Part shown: positions 41,231 to 48,693 of the stretch, piece by piece
Layout: every line of letters starts with the position of its first letter
How positions within the stretch are numbered: position 1 is the stretch's first letter
Assembly (NCBI RefSeq): GCF_002761755.1
Contig: NZ_PEOG01000001.1
Span: 1 to 50,983, forward strand
Reading direction: 5' to 3'
DNA: 50,983 bases
Origin: Roseateles chitinivorans
GTDB lineage: Bacteria; Pseudomonadota; Gammaproteobacteria; Burkholderiales; Burkholderiaceae_C
The notes under the pieces: generated by a model
Told to the model about the DNA's origin: nothing
Databases searched by the model: none
The model's input: the letters and a program-made list of their open reading frames with translations, nothing else
Translations under genes and position numbers: made by a program

Positions 41231-41686
41231 TTACTCGACGCGGATCCAGGTCTGGGTGCGGCCCAGCAGCGGCATGCCGACAAAGCCGCGGACCTCGAGC
41301 TTCTTGCCGCCGTCGATCGGGCGCAGGCGCACGCGATAGACCTTGCCGTTGCCTGGATCGAGGATGTCGCCGCCATCCCAGAGCTCGGCGTCGTTGCCGT
41401 TCTTCTTGACGTTGCGCAGGATGGTCAGGCCCAGGATGGGCTGGCCCTTGCGCTCGTCGGTGCACTCGTCGCACTTGGCGGCCTGCTTGGCGGGATCGGT
41501 GATCTTCTCGATCTTGCCGGTGAGCACGCCGCCTACCTCGCTGATGCGCACGGTGGAGCGCTCCTGCTTGGTCTCGTCGTCGATCGTCTTCCACACGCCC
41601 ACCGGCGTGGTCGCGGCCTGGGCCAGCGCGAGGTTGGCGGACAGTCCGAGGCCCAGGGCGACGGCGGTGGCGAACAGCGGTTTCAT
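41231..41686 (-). CDS. DUF2147 secreted protein
   Basis: Predicted 151 residues with a signal peptide (MKPLFATAVALGLGLSANLA, cut near AQA) and the DUF2147 fold: VGVWKTIDDETKQERSTVRI, GVLTGKIEKITDPA, the CDECTDERKGQPILGLTILR stretch with a Cys pair, WDGGDILDPGNGKVYRVRLR and LEVRGFVGMPLLGRTQTWIR. Members are small periplasmic beta-rich proteins of unknown role. A strong GGAGAGAG ribosome site precedes ATG 41686. It lies between acyl-CoA dehydrogenase and the FadN-like gene in the same direction, hinting at a link with fatty-acid uptake or membrane stress. Confidence 0.88.
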   Translation of the reverse strand: MKPLFATAVALGLGLSANLALAQAATTPVGVWKTIDDETKQERSTVRISEVGGVLTGKIEKITDPAKQAAKCDECTDERKGQPILGLTILRNVKKNGNDAELWDGGDILDPGNGKVYRVRLRPIDGGKKLEVRGFVGMPLLGRTQTWIRVE

Positions 41687-41810
41687 CGTGTCTCTCTCCG
41701 TTTCTTCTGTACAGCCGCGCCCTGTGCCGGACGCGTCGATGCGCGATGTTGCGGGCCCGGGTCGCGGCGCGTCAATCGCGCCGGGCGGAACCCGGTCCGC
41801 CGTAGGGGGA

Positions 41811-41841
41811 CGCGGGCGCCCCGCTCGAGGAGGCGCCCGCG
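41811..41841 (-). terminator. Hairpin downstream of the acyl-CoA dehydrogenase gene
   Basis: Arms CGCGGGCGCC (41811-41820) and GGCGCCCGCG (41832-41841) enclose 11 bases, 10 bases after the dehydrogenase stop. No T-run; it may end or protect the tetR-dehydrogenase part of the message before the DUF2147 gene. Confidence 0.5.
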
Positions 41842-41851
41842 ACGCTGTCGA

Positions 41852-43642
41852 TCAGAACAGCGCCTCGTCCATTTCCATCAGCGGGTTCAGGCCGGCGCGG
41901 GCGGTGCGGATCAGGCTGGCGGTTTCCGGCAGCAGCTTGGCGAAGTAGAAGCGCGCGGTCGCCAGCTTGGCGGTGTAGAACGGATCGCCCGAGTCCTTCT
42001 TCTCCAGCGCCAGCTTGGCCATGCGCGCCCACATGTAGGCGAAGCACAGGTGACCGACGACGCGCAGGTAGTCGACCGCGGCGGCACCGACTTCATCGGG
42101 GTTCTGGAAGGCCTTCATGCCGATCTCGGTGGTCAGCTTGGTGACCTTGTCGCCGATGTCGGCCAGCGGGTTGATGAACTCCTGCATCGCCTCGCTGGTG
42201 CCCTCTTCCTCGACGAACTCGGCGATCTTCTTGCCGAACTTCTTCAGCGTCGCGCCGTTGTTGCCCAGGATCTTGCGGCCCAGCAGGTCCAGCGACTGCA
42301 CCGTGTTCGTGCCTTCGTAGATCATGTTGATGCGGGCGTCGCGGACGAACTGCTCCATGCCCCACTCGTGGATGTAGCCGTGGCCGCCGAAGACCTGCAT
42401 GCAGTGCGAGGTCGCGATCCAGCCGTTGTCGGTGATGAAGGCCTTGATGATCGGCGTCAGCAGCGCGACCTCGTCCTCGCAGGCCTTGGCTTCGTCGGCG
42501 TCGTCGCTGGACAGGGCCTTGTCCAGCTGCAGCGCCACGTAGGCCGACAGCGCGCGGCCGCCTTCGGCATAGGCGCGGGCGGTCAGCAGCATCTTGCGGA
42601 CGTCGGGGTGGACGATGATCGGATCGGCCGGCTTGTCCGGCGCCTTCGGGCCCGACAGCGCGCGCATCTGGATGCGGTCCTTGGCGTAGGCCACGGCGTT
42701 CTGGTACGCGACCTCGGTCAGGCCCAGCGACTGGTTGCCGACGCCCAGGCGCGCGGCGTTCATCATCACGAACATCGCCTGCAGGCCCTTGTTGGGCTGG
42801 CCGACCAGCGTGCCGACGGCACCGTCCAGCACGATCTGCGCGGTGGCGTTGCCGTGGATGCCCATCTTGTGCTCGAGGCCGCCGCAGTACACCGGATTGC
42901 GCTCGCCCAGCGAGCCGTCGGCGTTGACCTTGAACTTGGGCACGATGAACAGCGAGATGCCCTTGGAGCCGGCCGGCGCGTCCGGCAGGCGAGCCAGCAC
43001 CAGGTGGACGATGTTCTCGGCCAGGTCGTGCTCGCCGGCCGAGATGAAGATCTTCTGGCCGGTGATCTTGTAGGTGCCGTCGCCCTGCGGCTCGGCCTTG
43101 GAGCGCAGCAGGCCCAGGTCGGTGCCGCAGTGCGGCTCGGTCAGGCACATCGTGCCGGTCCACACGCCGGAGGTCAGCTTCGGCAGGTAGAGCGCCTTCT
43201 GCTCCGGCGTGCCGTGCGCATGCAGCGCCTCGTACGCACCGTGGCTCAGGCCGGGGTACATGGTCCAGGCCTGGTTGGCCGAGTTCATCATCTCGTACAT
43301 GAACTGGTTGACCAACACCGGCAGGCCCTGGCCGCCGTACTCCGGATCGCACGACAGCGCGGGCCAGCCGCCCTCGACGTACTGCGCGTAGGCCTCCTTG
43401 AAGCCCTTGGGCGCCTTCACCTCATGGGTGGACTTGTCCAGCGTGCAGCCTTCCTGGTCGCCCGACAGGTTGATCGGCGCCAGCACCTCGGCGGCGAACT
43501 TGCCGCCTTCTTCCAGCACCGCGTTGATGGTGTCCTCGTCGACCTCGGCATGCGCGGGCAGCAGCTTCAGCTCGTCGACCGCGTGCAGCAGCTCGTGCAG
43601 CACGAACTTCATGTCGCGCAGGGGCGGGTTGTACTGAGGCAT
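41852..43642 (-). CDS. Acyl-CoA dehydrogenase, long (about 600-residue) type
   Basis: Predicted 596-residue FAD enzyme for the first step of beta-oxidation. It has the extended N-terminus of the long class (QYNPPLRDMKFVLHELLHAV), the FAD/substrate core (MCLTEPHCGTDLGLLRSKAE; KIFISAGEHDLAENIVHLVL), the catalytic region CMQVFGGHGYIHEWGMEQFV, RDARINMIYEGTNTVQSLDL and a C-terminal helical extension ending NPLMEMDEALF. It resembles proteins often annotated as fadE in Burkholderiales, though it is distinct from E. coli FadE (about 814 residues). AGGAG precedes ATG 43642. It follows the TetR gene by 47 bases, so the pair is probably one transcript. Confidence 0.92.
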   Translation of the reverse strand: MPQYNPPLRDMKFVLHELLHAVDELKLLPAHAEVDEDTINAVLEEGGKFAAEVLAPINLSGDQEGCTLDKSTHEVKAPKGFKEAYAQYVEGGWPALSCDPEYGGQGLPVLVNQFMYEMMNSANQAWTMYPGLSHGAYEALHAHGTPEQKALYLPKLTSGVWTGTMCLTEPHCGTDLGLLRSKAEPQGDGTYKITGQKIFISAGEHDLAENIVHLVLARLPDAPAGSKGISLFIVPKFKVNADGSLGERNPVYCGGLEHKMGIHGNATAQIVLDGAVGTLVGQPNKGLQAMFVMMNAARLGVGNQSLGLTEVAYQNAVAYAKDRIQMRALSGPKAPDKPADPIIVHPDVRKMLLTARAYAEGGRALSAYVALQLDKALSSDDADEAKACEDEVALLTPIIKAFITDNGWIATSHCMQVFGGHGYIHEWGMEQFVRDARINMIYEGTNTVQSLDLLGRKILGNNGATLKKFGKKIAEFVEEEGTSEAMQEFINPLADIGDKVTKLTTEIGMKAFQNPDEVGAAAVDYLRVVGHLCFAYMWARMAKLALEKKDSGDPFYTAKLATARFYFAKLLPETASLIRTARAGLNPLMEMDEALF

Positions 43643-43689
43643 GAGGGACTCCTGATGGTTCTTGGGTTGGGTTCGGAAAAATCGCCCGC

Positions 43690-44430
43690 TCAGGCGCGCT
43701 TGCGACCCACGGTCGCGCCGGCCTGGGCGGAGGAAGGGGGCGTCTGCCGCGTCTGGGCATCGGCCTTGCGGCCGGCCGGCGTGGCGAAGCTGTCGAGGAT
43801 GCGCTCCAGGCCCGTGCGGGCGCGGGCGAGCGCGCCGGGACTGCGCAGGAAGCGCGCGTCGTGATGCAGCGACAGGATCAGGCCGTGCATCTCGAAAAGG
43901 ACCTGGTCCGGATCGGCCTCCGGCACCAGGTGGCCGACCTCCTGCGCCAGCAGGATGGCCTTGCGGATCGCGGCATGCCAGTCGCGCACCATGCCGACCA
44001 GCGCATCGCGCACCGGGCCCGGCCGGTCGTCGAATTCCACGGCGCCGCTGATGTAGATGCAGCCGGAGTCCACCTCCACCGAGGTGCGATGCACCCAGCG
44101 CTCGAACAGCGCGCGCAGGCGCGGCAGGCCGCGCGGCTGGCGGATCGCGGTGTAGAAGACTTCTTCCTCGAACTTGGCGTGGTACTCGCGCACCACCGCG
44201 ATCTGCAGTTCCTCGCGCGAGCCGAAATGCGCGAAGACGCCGGACTTGCTCATCTTCGTCACATCGGCCAGCGCGCCGATGGACAGGCCCTCCAGCCCCA
44301 TGTGCGAGGCCAGCCCGAGCGCCGCGTCCAGGATCGCGGCACGCGTCTGCTGGCCCTTCTGGAGCGAACGGGCGCCACGACGCGCGACGGAGGCGGCGGG
44401 CTTGGCGGCGGTGACGGAGGAGGTGGACAC
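43690..44430 (-). CDS. TetR-family regulator of the fatty-acid degradation genes
   Basis: Predicted 246 residues from GTG 44430. After a 25-residue basic leader the TetR helix-turn-helix runs at about 28-75 (TRAAILDAALGLASHMGLEG, LSIGALADVTKMSKSGVFAH and FGSREELQIAVV). A ligand domain of the C-terminal type (FERWVHRTSVEVDSGCIYIS) and a Thr/Gln-rich tail follow. It heads the operon with acyl-CoA dehydrogenase, DUF2147, FadN-like and thiolase genes. This context matches the TetR regulators (FadP/PsrA-like) known to derepress beta-oxidation on acyl-CoA in betaproteobacteria; the assignment is inference. A palindrome in its leader is the likely operator, implying autoregulation. Confidence 0.85.
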   Translation of the reverse strand: MSTSSVTAAKPAASVARRGARSLQKGQQTRAAILDAALGLASHMGLEGLSIGALADVTKMSKSGVFAHFGSREELQIAVVREYHAKFEEEVFYTAIRQPRGLPRLRALFERWVHRTSVEVDSGCIYISGAVEFDDRPGPVRDALVGMVRDWHAAIRKAILLAQEVGHLVPEADPDQVLFEMHGLILSLHHDARFLRSPGALARARTGLERILDSFATPAGRKADAQTRQTPPSSAQAGATVGRKRA

Positions 44431-44450
44431 GATGCCCGGAATAATAAAAC

Positions 44451-44462
44451 GAACGATCGTTC
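44451..44462. promoter_or_regulatory. TetR operator palindrome
   Basis: A perfect 12-base palindrome, GAACGATCGTTC, in an AT-rich patch 20 bases upstream of the TetR GTG, set between AAAAC and TATTTT. On the minus strand a TTGCCT (-35-like) and CAAAAT (-10-like) pair lies directly upstream, so a bound dimer would block initiation. The symmetry and position are those of an autoregulated TetR gene. Confidence 0.65.
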
Positions 44463-44506
44463 TATTTTGAGCAGTTCCGGGTCGGAAAGGCAATCCTTGC
44501 CCACCC

Positions 44507-44533
44507 CTTTTTAGTGGTGCAGACCTAAAAAAG
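44507..44533 (+). promoter_or_regulatory. AT-rich inverted repeat in the leader of the che operon
   Basis: Arms CTTTTTAG (44507-44514) and CTAAAAAAG (44525-44533) lie in the 280-base gap between the divergent tetR and cheW genes, an AT-rich patch in otherwise GC-rich DNA. Possibly a protein-binding or promoter region; no -10/-35 pair is assigned. The rest of the gap to 44712 shows nothing else. Confidence 0.3.
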
Positions 44534-44712
44534 CCAGGCGGCCGAGCCGAGTCTCCGCCGAGAGGTCGTGCGACATCCAAGGGTTTACCCGACATCGAGG
44601 CGCCGACTTCTCTGCGACGCTGGGTGACTCGCGGGCGCGCCGGCCAGTGACCTTCGGCAACGCCCGTCCGCCCGACGCCGGCATAGACTGGCGCAAACAG
44701 GGAGCCAGAAGA

Positions 44713-45249
44713 ATGCACCAGCCATCGAATGGCGTGTTCCGGGTTCTGGTGTGCCGGGTGCGATCCCGGCTGTGTGGGCTGCCGCTGGACGCGGTCGAGG
44801 AGACGCTGCGGCCGCAGCCGCTGCGGCCGCTCAAGTCGCCGGCGGTTCACGTCCAGGGCCTCGCGCGCATCCGCGGCGACTGGCTGCCGGTCGTCGACCT
44901 GGCCGGCCTGCTGGGCTTGTCCGAGCCCGGCGCCGCAGGCACGCCCTCGCCGCCCGGCGCAGCGCCGGTCCGCCGCTACGTCGTCGTGCGCGCTGGCGAA
45001 CGCCGCGTGGCGCTGGCGGTGACGGAGGTGCTGGGCTTGCAGAACTTCCCGGCGGAGCAACTCCGCGCCCTGCCACCGTTGCTGCGCGACCGCGATCACG
45101 GCGCCGTCGCGGCGCTGGCCGAGCGTGACGACGAGCTGATCGCCGTGCTCGACCAGGCCCGGCTGCTGCCGGACGACCTGCCACCGGCCGCCGCCATCGG
45201 CGCCGAGGACGCCGGCGAGCCCGCCAGCCACCGGGGGGCGGCCTCATGA
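44713..45249 (+). CDS. CheW-type adaptor, first copy
   Basis: Predicted 178-residue coupling protein from ATG 44713 (GGAG upstream). The CheW fold reads VFRVLVCRVRSRLCGLPLDA, VEETLRPQPLRP, VQGLARIRGDWLPVVDLAGL and the second-half VVVRAGERRVALAVTEVLGL. It is the adaptor linking receptor and CheA-type kinase. Its TGA overlaps the cheR ATG (ATGA), so the operon is tightly coupled. In a Wsp comparison it corresponds to WspB. Confidence 0.88.
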   Translation: MHQPSNGVFRVLVCRVRSRLCGLPLDAVEETLRPQPLRPLKSPAVHVQGLARIRGDWLPVVDLAGLLGLSEPGAAGTPSPPGAAPVRRYVVVRAGERRVALAVTEVLGLQNFPAEQLRALPPLLRDRDHGAVAALAERDDELIAVLDQARLLPDDLPPAAAIGAEDAGEPASHRGAAS

Positions 45250-46613
45250 CGCGGACCTCGCCGTCCGATCCCGCCCTGCTCTCCCTGTTGCCGCGCCTGC
45301 GGGCGCTGCTGGCCGCCCGCCTGGGCCTGCAGTTCGACGACCGCCAGGACGACCGGCTCGCCGCGGCGCTGACGCGCGTGGCCGGGCCCGGCGGACCTGA
45401 GCGCTTCCTGGACCAGACGGAACAGGCGCCGACCCGCGCCCGGCTGGATGCGCTCGCCGCCGAACTGACCGTCGGCGAAACCTTCTTCTTCCGCCATCCG
45501 GAGCAGTTCGACGCGCTGCGGGTGGACCTGCTGCCGTCGATGGCGCGCGGCGCGACCTCCGCAGGCCTGCGCGCGCTCTCCGCCGGCTGTGCGAGCGGCG
45601 AGGAGGCCTACACCCTGGCGATCACGCTGCACCGCGCCGGCCTGACGGCGCAGGGCATCGACTGGCAGGTGCTGGCGGTCGATCTGAACCCGGCGGCGCT
45701 GGCGCGCGCCGCCGCTGCGCGCTATGGCGAATGGAGCCTGCGCGCGACGCCGCCGGAGCTGCGTGAACTCTGGTTCCGCGCCGTCGAGCCGGGCGTCTGG
45801 ACGCCGCTGCCCGCGATCCGCGAGCGGGTGCGCTTCGAGCCGCGCCAACTGGGCCAGCCCGACGCCGCGTTCTGGACGCCCGAGCGCTTCGACATCATCT
45901 TCTGCCGCAATGTGCTGATGTACCTGGAGCCCACCGCGCTGCGCCAGGCGATCCACCATCTGGTCGGCTCATTGGCACCGGGGGGCGTGCTGTTCCTGGG
46001 GCATGCGGAGACCCTGCGCGGCCAGTCCGAGGCACAGGCCGCGGGGCTCACCCTCCGCCAGGCGCATGGCTGCTTCTTCTATCGCCGGGAAGGCGCGGAC
46101 GAGGCGCCCGCCTGGCCCTTTCCCTGGCCGGCGACCGCCCCCGAGCCGGCGATGGCCGCGCCTGCACACGCGGCCAGGTCCGACGCCGCACGCGACCGCC
46201 ATGCCGATGAGGCCTTGCTCGACGAGGCGCTGCTGCTGGTCGAGGCCGGCCGGATCGAGGACGGGCTGCGTGCCTGCGCCGGGCTGATCGCTCCTCGGAC
46301 GCCCGCCGCCCTGCAGGCCGAGGTGCTGTTCCTGCAGGGGCTGGCGATGGAGGAGCGGGGCCAGCTCCCCGCCGCGGAATGGCACCACCAACGCGCCGCC
46401 GCCAAGGACGCCGCCTTTGCCCTGCCGCACCTGCGCCTGGGGCTGCTGGCGCGTCGGCGGGGCGAGATCGTCGCCGCGCGGCGCGAGCTGGGCCGGGCGC
46501 TGGCGCTGCTCGACGATGAATCGCCCGAGCGGCTGCGGCGCTTTGGCGGCGGCTTCGAGCGGGACGACCTGCGGCGCCTGTGCCGCGACGAAATCCTGGA
46601 GGCCCGCGCATGA
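45246..46613 (+). CDS. CheR-type methyltransferase with a C-terminal TPR-like extension
   Basis: Predicted 455-residue S-adenosylmethionine-dependent glutamate methyltransferase. The CheR core spans about 10-280: TVGETFFFRHPEQFDALR (75-92), SAM loop LSAGCASGEEAYTLAI (111-126), VLAVDLNPAALARA and FDIIFCRNVLMYL. After an Ala/Pro-rich linker (about 285-315) a helical extension (about 320-450, HADEALLDEALLLVEAGRIE to GRALALLDDESPERL) looks like tetratricopeptide repeats. WspC and FrzF-class enzymes share this TPR add-on, which in those systems affects receptor specificity. It overlaps cheW genes by four bases at both ends. Confidence 0.9.
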   Translation: MTRTSPSDPALLSLLPRLRALLAARLGLQFDDRQDDRLAAALTRVAGPGGPERFLDQTEQAPTRARLDALAAELTVGETFFFRHPEQFDALRVDLLPSMARGATSAGLRALSAGCASGEEAYTLAITLHRAGLTAQGIDWQVLAVDLNPAALARAAAARYGEWSLRATPPELRELWFRAVEPGVWTPLPAIRERVRFEPRQLGQPDAAFWTPERFDIIFCRNVLMYLEPTALRQAIHHLVGSLAPGGVLFLGHAETLRGQSEAQAAGLTLRQAHGCFFYRREGADEAPAWPFPWPATAPEPAMAAPAHAARSDAARDRHADEALLDEALLLVEAGRIEDGLRACAGLIAPRTPAALQAEVLFLQGLAMEERGQLPAAEWHHQRAAAKDAAFALPHLRLGLLARRRGEIVAARRELGRALALLDDESPERLRRFGGGFERDDLRRLCRDEILEARA

Positions 46614-47176
46614 CGCCAGACCGCTTCGATCCGCTGGAGGGCCAGCTCGACGAATGGCGCGCCGCCTTCGACCGCTCGTTCGCCGAGCCGCGACGGCAGG
46701 GCGATGACGACGCCGTTCTGGACGTGCTGGGCATACGGATTGCCGGCGACCCGTTCGCCCTGAACTTGGCCGACCTGGCCGGACTGCAGCCCGCCATGCC
46801 CGCCGCCCCCTACCCTGCCACCGCTCCCGGACTGCTCGGGCTCGCCGGGCATCAGGGGCAGGTGTTGCCGCTCTACGACCTGCGCGCGCTGATCGGCCGC
46901 GGGACCGCGACGGCGGTGCGCTGGTGGGCCATCGCGCGCGCCGCGCCGCTGGCGCTCGCCTTCGAGGGCTTCGACGGCCAATGGCGCCTGGCCCCCGGCG
47001 ACCGCCTGCACCAGAGCGACGCCGCCGGCACCGGCTGGGCGGTCCGCTGTGGCGGCGCGCTGCGCCCGCTGATCGAGCTCGAAGGGCTGATCGCCGCGAT
47101 CGCCGGCAACCAGCTCGGCGAGCCGCCGTCCGGATCCTTCACCACAACGACAAGCGCCGGCGCCGCCGGCCGATGA
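46610..47176 (+). CDS. CheW-type adaptor, second copy
   Basis: Predicted 188 residues; its ATG overlaps the cheR stop (ATGA). After an N-terminal helix (LDEWRAAFDRSFAEPRR) the CheW fold shows VLGIRIAGDPFALNLADLAG, GLLGLAGHQGQVLPLYDLRA and ALAFEGFDGQWRLAPGDR. It is more diverged than the first copy and corresponds to WspD by position after cheR. Having two adaptors is a feature of the Wsp-type pathway. It probably binds the receptor array as a second coupling surface. Confidence 0.82.
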   Translation: MTPDRFDPLEGQLDEWRAAFDRSFAEPRRQGDDDAVLDVLGIRIAGDPFALNLADLAGLQPAMPAAPYPATAPGLLGLAGHQGQVLPLYDLRALIGRGTATAVRWWAIARAAPLALAFEGFDGQWRLAPGDRLHQSDAAGTGWAVRCGGALRPLIELEGLIAAIAGNQLGEPPSGSFTTTTSAGAAGR

Positions 47177-47192
47177 CAGGGAGCACCGTGCC

Positions 47193-48653
47193 ATGTGGAC
47201 CTTCGGAAGAAAGCTGTCGATGGGTTTCGCGCTGTCCTTTGCGCTGCTGCTGCTCATCGGGACCCTGTCCTACCGGGGCGTGGAGCTGATGACGCAGACC
47301 AGCTACCAGGTCACCCGCACCCATGCGGCGCTGACCCACATCGAGGCGCTGATGAGCCTGATGAAGGATGCGGAGACCGGCCAGCGCGGCTACCTGCTGA
47401 GCGGCGACGAGCCTTACCTCGAACCCTACCGGCATGCGGTGGCCAACCTGCCGCGGCAGCTGGCCGAGCTCAAGCCGCTCATCCGCGACAACCCCGCGCA
47501 GCAGGCCCGGTTGAACCAGGCCACGGCCATGATCGAAGGCCTGATGCAGCTGCACAAGGAGCGCATCGAGACGCGCCGCGCCTCCAGCACCGAGGCAGCC
47601 ATGCGGGTCCTGGGTCTGGGCGAGGGCAAGCGCCGCATGGATGAACTGCGCGGGGTGATCTCCCAGATGGAGGAGGAGGAGAACGACCTGCTGCGCCAGC
47701 GGGCGCAGGAGGTCGAGTCCGCCGCCGCCGGGGTGCGCATGGCCATCGTCTGGGGCACCGTCGCCGGCGCGCTGCTGGTGCTGGCGGCGGCGCTGACGCT
47801 GAACCGCGCGCTGAGCGGGCAGGTCGGCACGGCGGTCAAGCATGTGCAGCGCTCCTCGGCGGAACTCCAGGCCGCCGCGAACCAGCAGGCCGCCGGCGCC
47901 CGCGAGACGGCCACCTCGATGACCGAGATCTCCACCACCATCTCCGAACTGCTGGCCACCTCGCGCCAGATCGCCGACAGCGCGCAGCGCGTCGTCGGCA
48001 TCGCCGAGCAGACGGCCGGGCTGGCCCGCGGCGGCGACGGCACCTTGCAGGCGGCGCGCGAGACCATCGCCGCGATGCGCCGGCAGATCGACCTGGTGGT
48101 CGACCACATGCTGGACCTGGGCCGCAAGTCGCAGCAGATCGGGGTGGTGATGGACCTGGTCGGCGAGCTGGCCGAGCAGACCAACATCCTGGCGATCAAC
48201 GCCACCATCGAGGCCACCGTGGCCGGCGATGCCGGCCGGCGCTTCAGCGTCGTGGCGGACGAGATCCGCAAGCTGGCCGACCGCATGACCGCATCGACCA
48301 AGGAGATCCGGCTGCAGATCGACGATGTGCGCGGCGCGGTCAACACCACGGTGATGGCGACCGAGACCGGCTCCAAGGCGGTCGACGCCGGCGCGCGCCA
48401 GTTCGACGACGTGGCCGCGACCTTCGCCAAGATCGCCGGCCAGGTGGTGACCACGACCGACGCGGCGCGTGAGATCGAGCTGTCCACCAAGCAGCAGGCC
48501 ACCGCGGTCGAGCAGCTCAATGTCGCGCTGTCCAACACCGCGCAGGCCTCGCGCGAGACCGAGGCCAGTTCCGGCCAGACCTCGCAGACGGCCACCGAGC
48601 TGGCCGAGATGTCCCGCGACCTGCTGCGCCTGGTGCAGGCCCAGCCGACCTGA
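47193..48653 (+). CDS. Methyl-accepting chemotaxis protein with CHASE3-type sensor
   Basis: Predicted 486-residue inner-membrane receptor. TM1 is at about 11-28 and TM2 at 183-203, so residues 30-180 are periplasmic. They contain the CHASE3 signature KDAETGQRGYLLSGDEPYLE (58-77) and a Glu-rich exit helix. A short membrane-proximal segment stands in place of a full HAMP domain. The signalling domain has its hairpin tip at 324-362 (ELAEQTNILAINATIEATVA and FSVVADEIRKLAD). The tip differs from the canonical LNAAIEAARAGE in having Thr for Ala (337, 342) and Val for Arg (343). No NWETF pentapeptide at the end. It is the only receptor of this operon; in Wsp systems the receptor gene comes first, here it is fourth. 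Confidence 0.92.
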   Translation: MWTFGRKLSMGFALSFALLLLIGTLSYRGVELMTQTSYQVTRTHAALTHIEALMSLMKDAETGQRGYLLSGDEPYLEPYRHAVANLPRQLAELKPLIRDNPAQQARLNQATAMIEGLMQLHKERIETRRASSTEAAMRVLGLGEGKRRMDELRGVISQMEEEENDLLRQRAQEVESAAAGVRMAIVWGTVAGALLVLAAALTLNRALSGQVGTAVKHVQRSSAELQAAANQQAAGARETATSMTEISTTISELLATSRQIADSAQRVVGIAEQTAGLARGGDGTLQAARETIAAMRRQIDLVVDHMLDLGRKSQQIGVVMDLVGELAEQTNILAINATIEATVAGDAGRRFSVVADEIRKLADRMTASTKEIRLQIDDVRGAVNTTVMATETGSKAVDAGARQFDDVAATFAKIAGQVVTTTDAAREIELSTKQQATAVEQLNVALSNTAQASRETEASSGQTSQTATELAEMSRDLLRLVQAQPT

Positions 48654-48693
48654 GCCGGCCCCTCCCCACCGAGAACGGAACACCCCGAGCGCC

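Noticed and set aside
38828..43864. A 1678-codon plus-strand open frame across the beta-oxidation genes
   Set aside because: It is the antisense shadow of well-defined minus-strand genes (FadN-like, DUF2147, acyl-CoA dehydrogenase); its composition is His/Arg/Gln/Leu repeats typical of shadows in GC-rich DNA.
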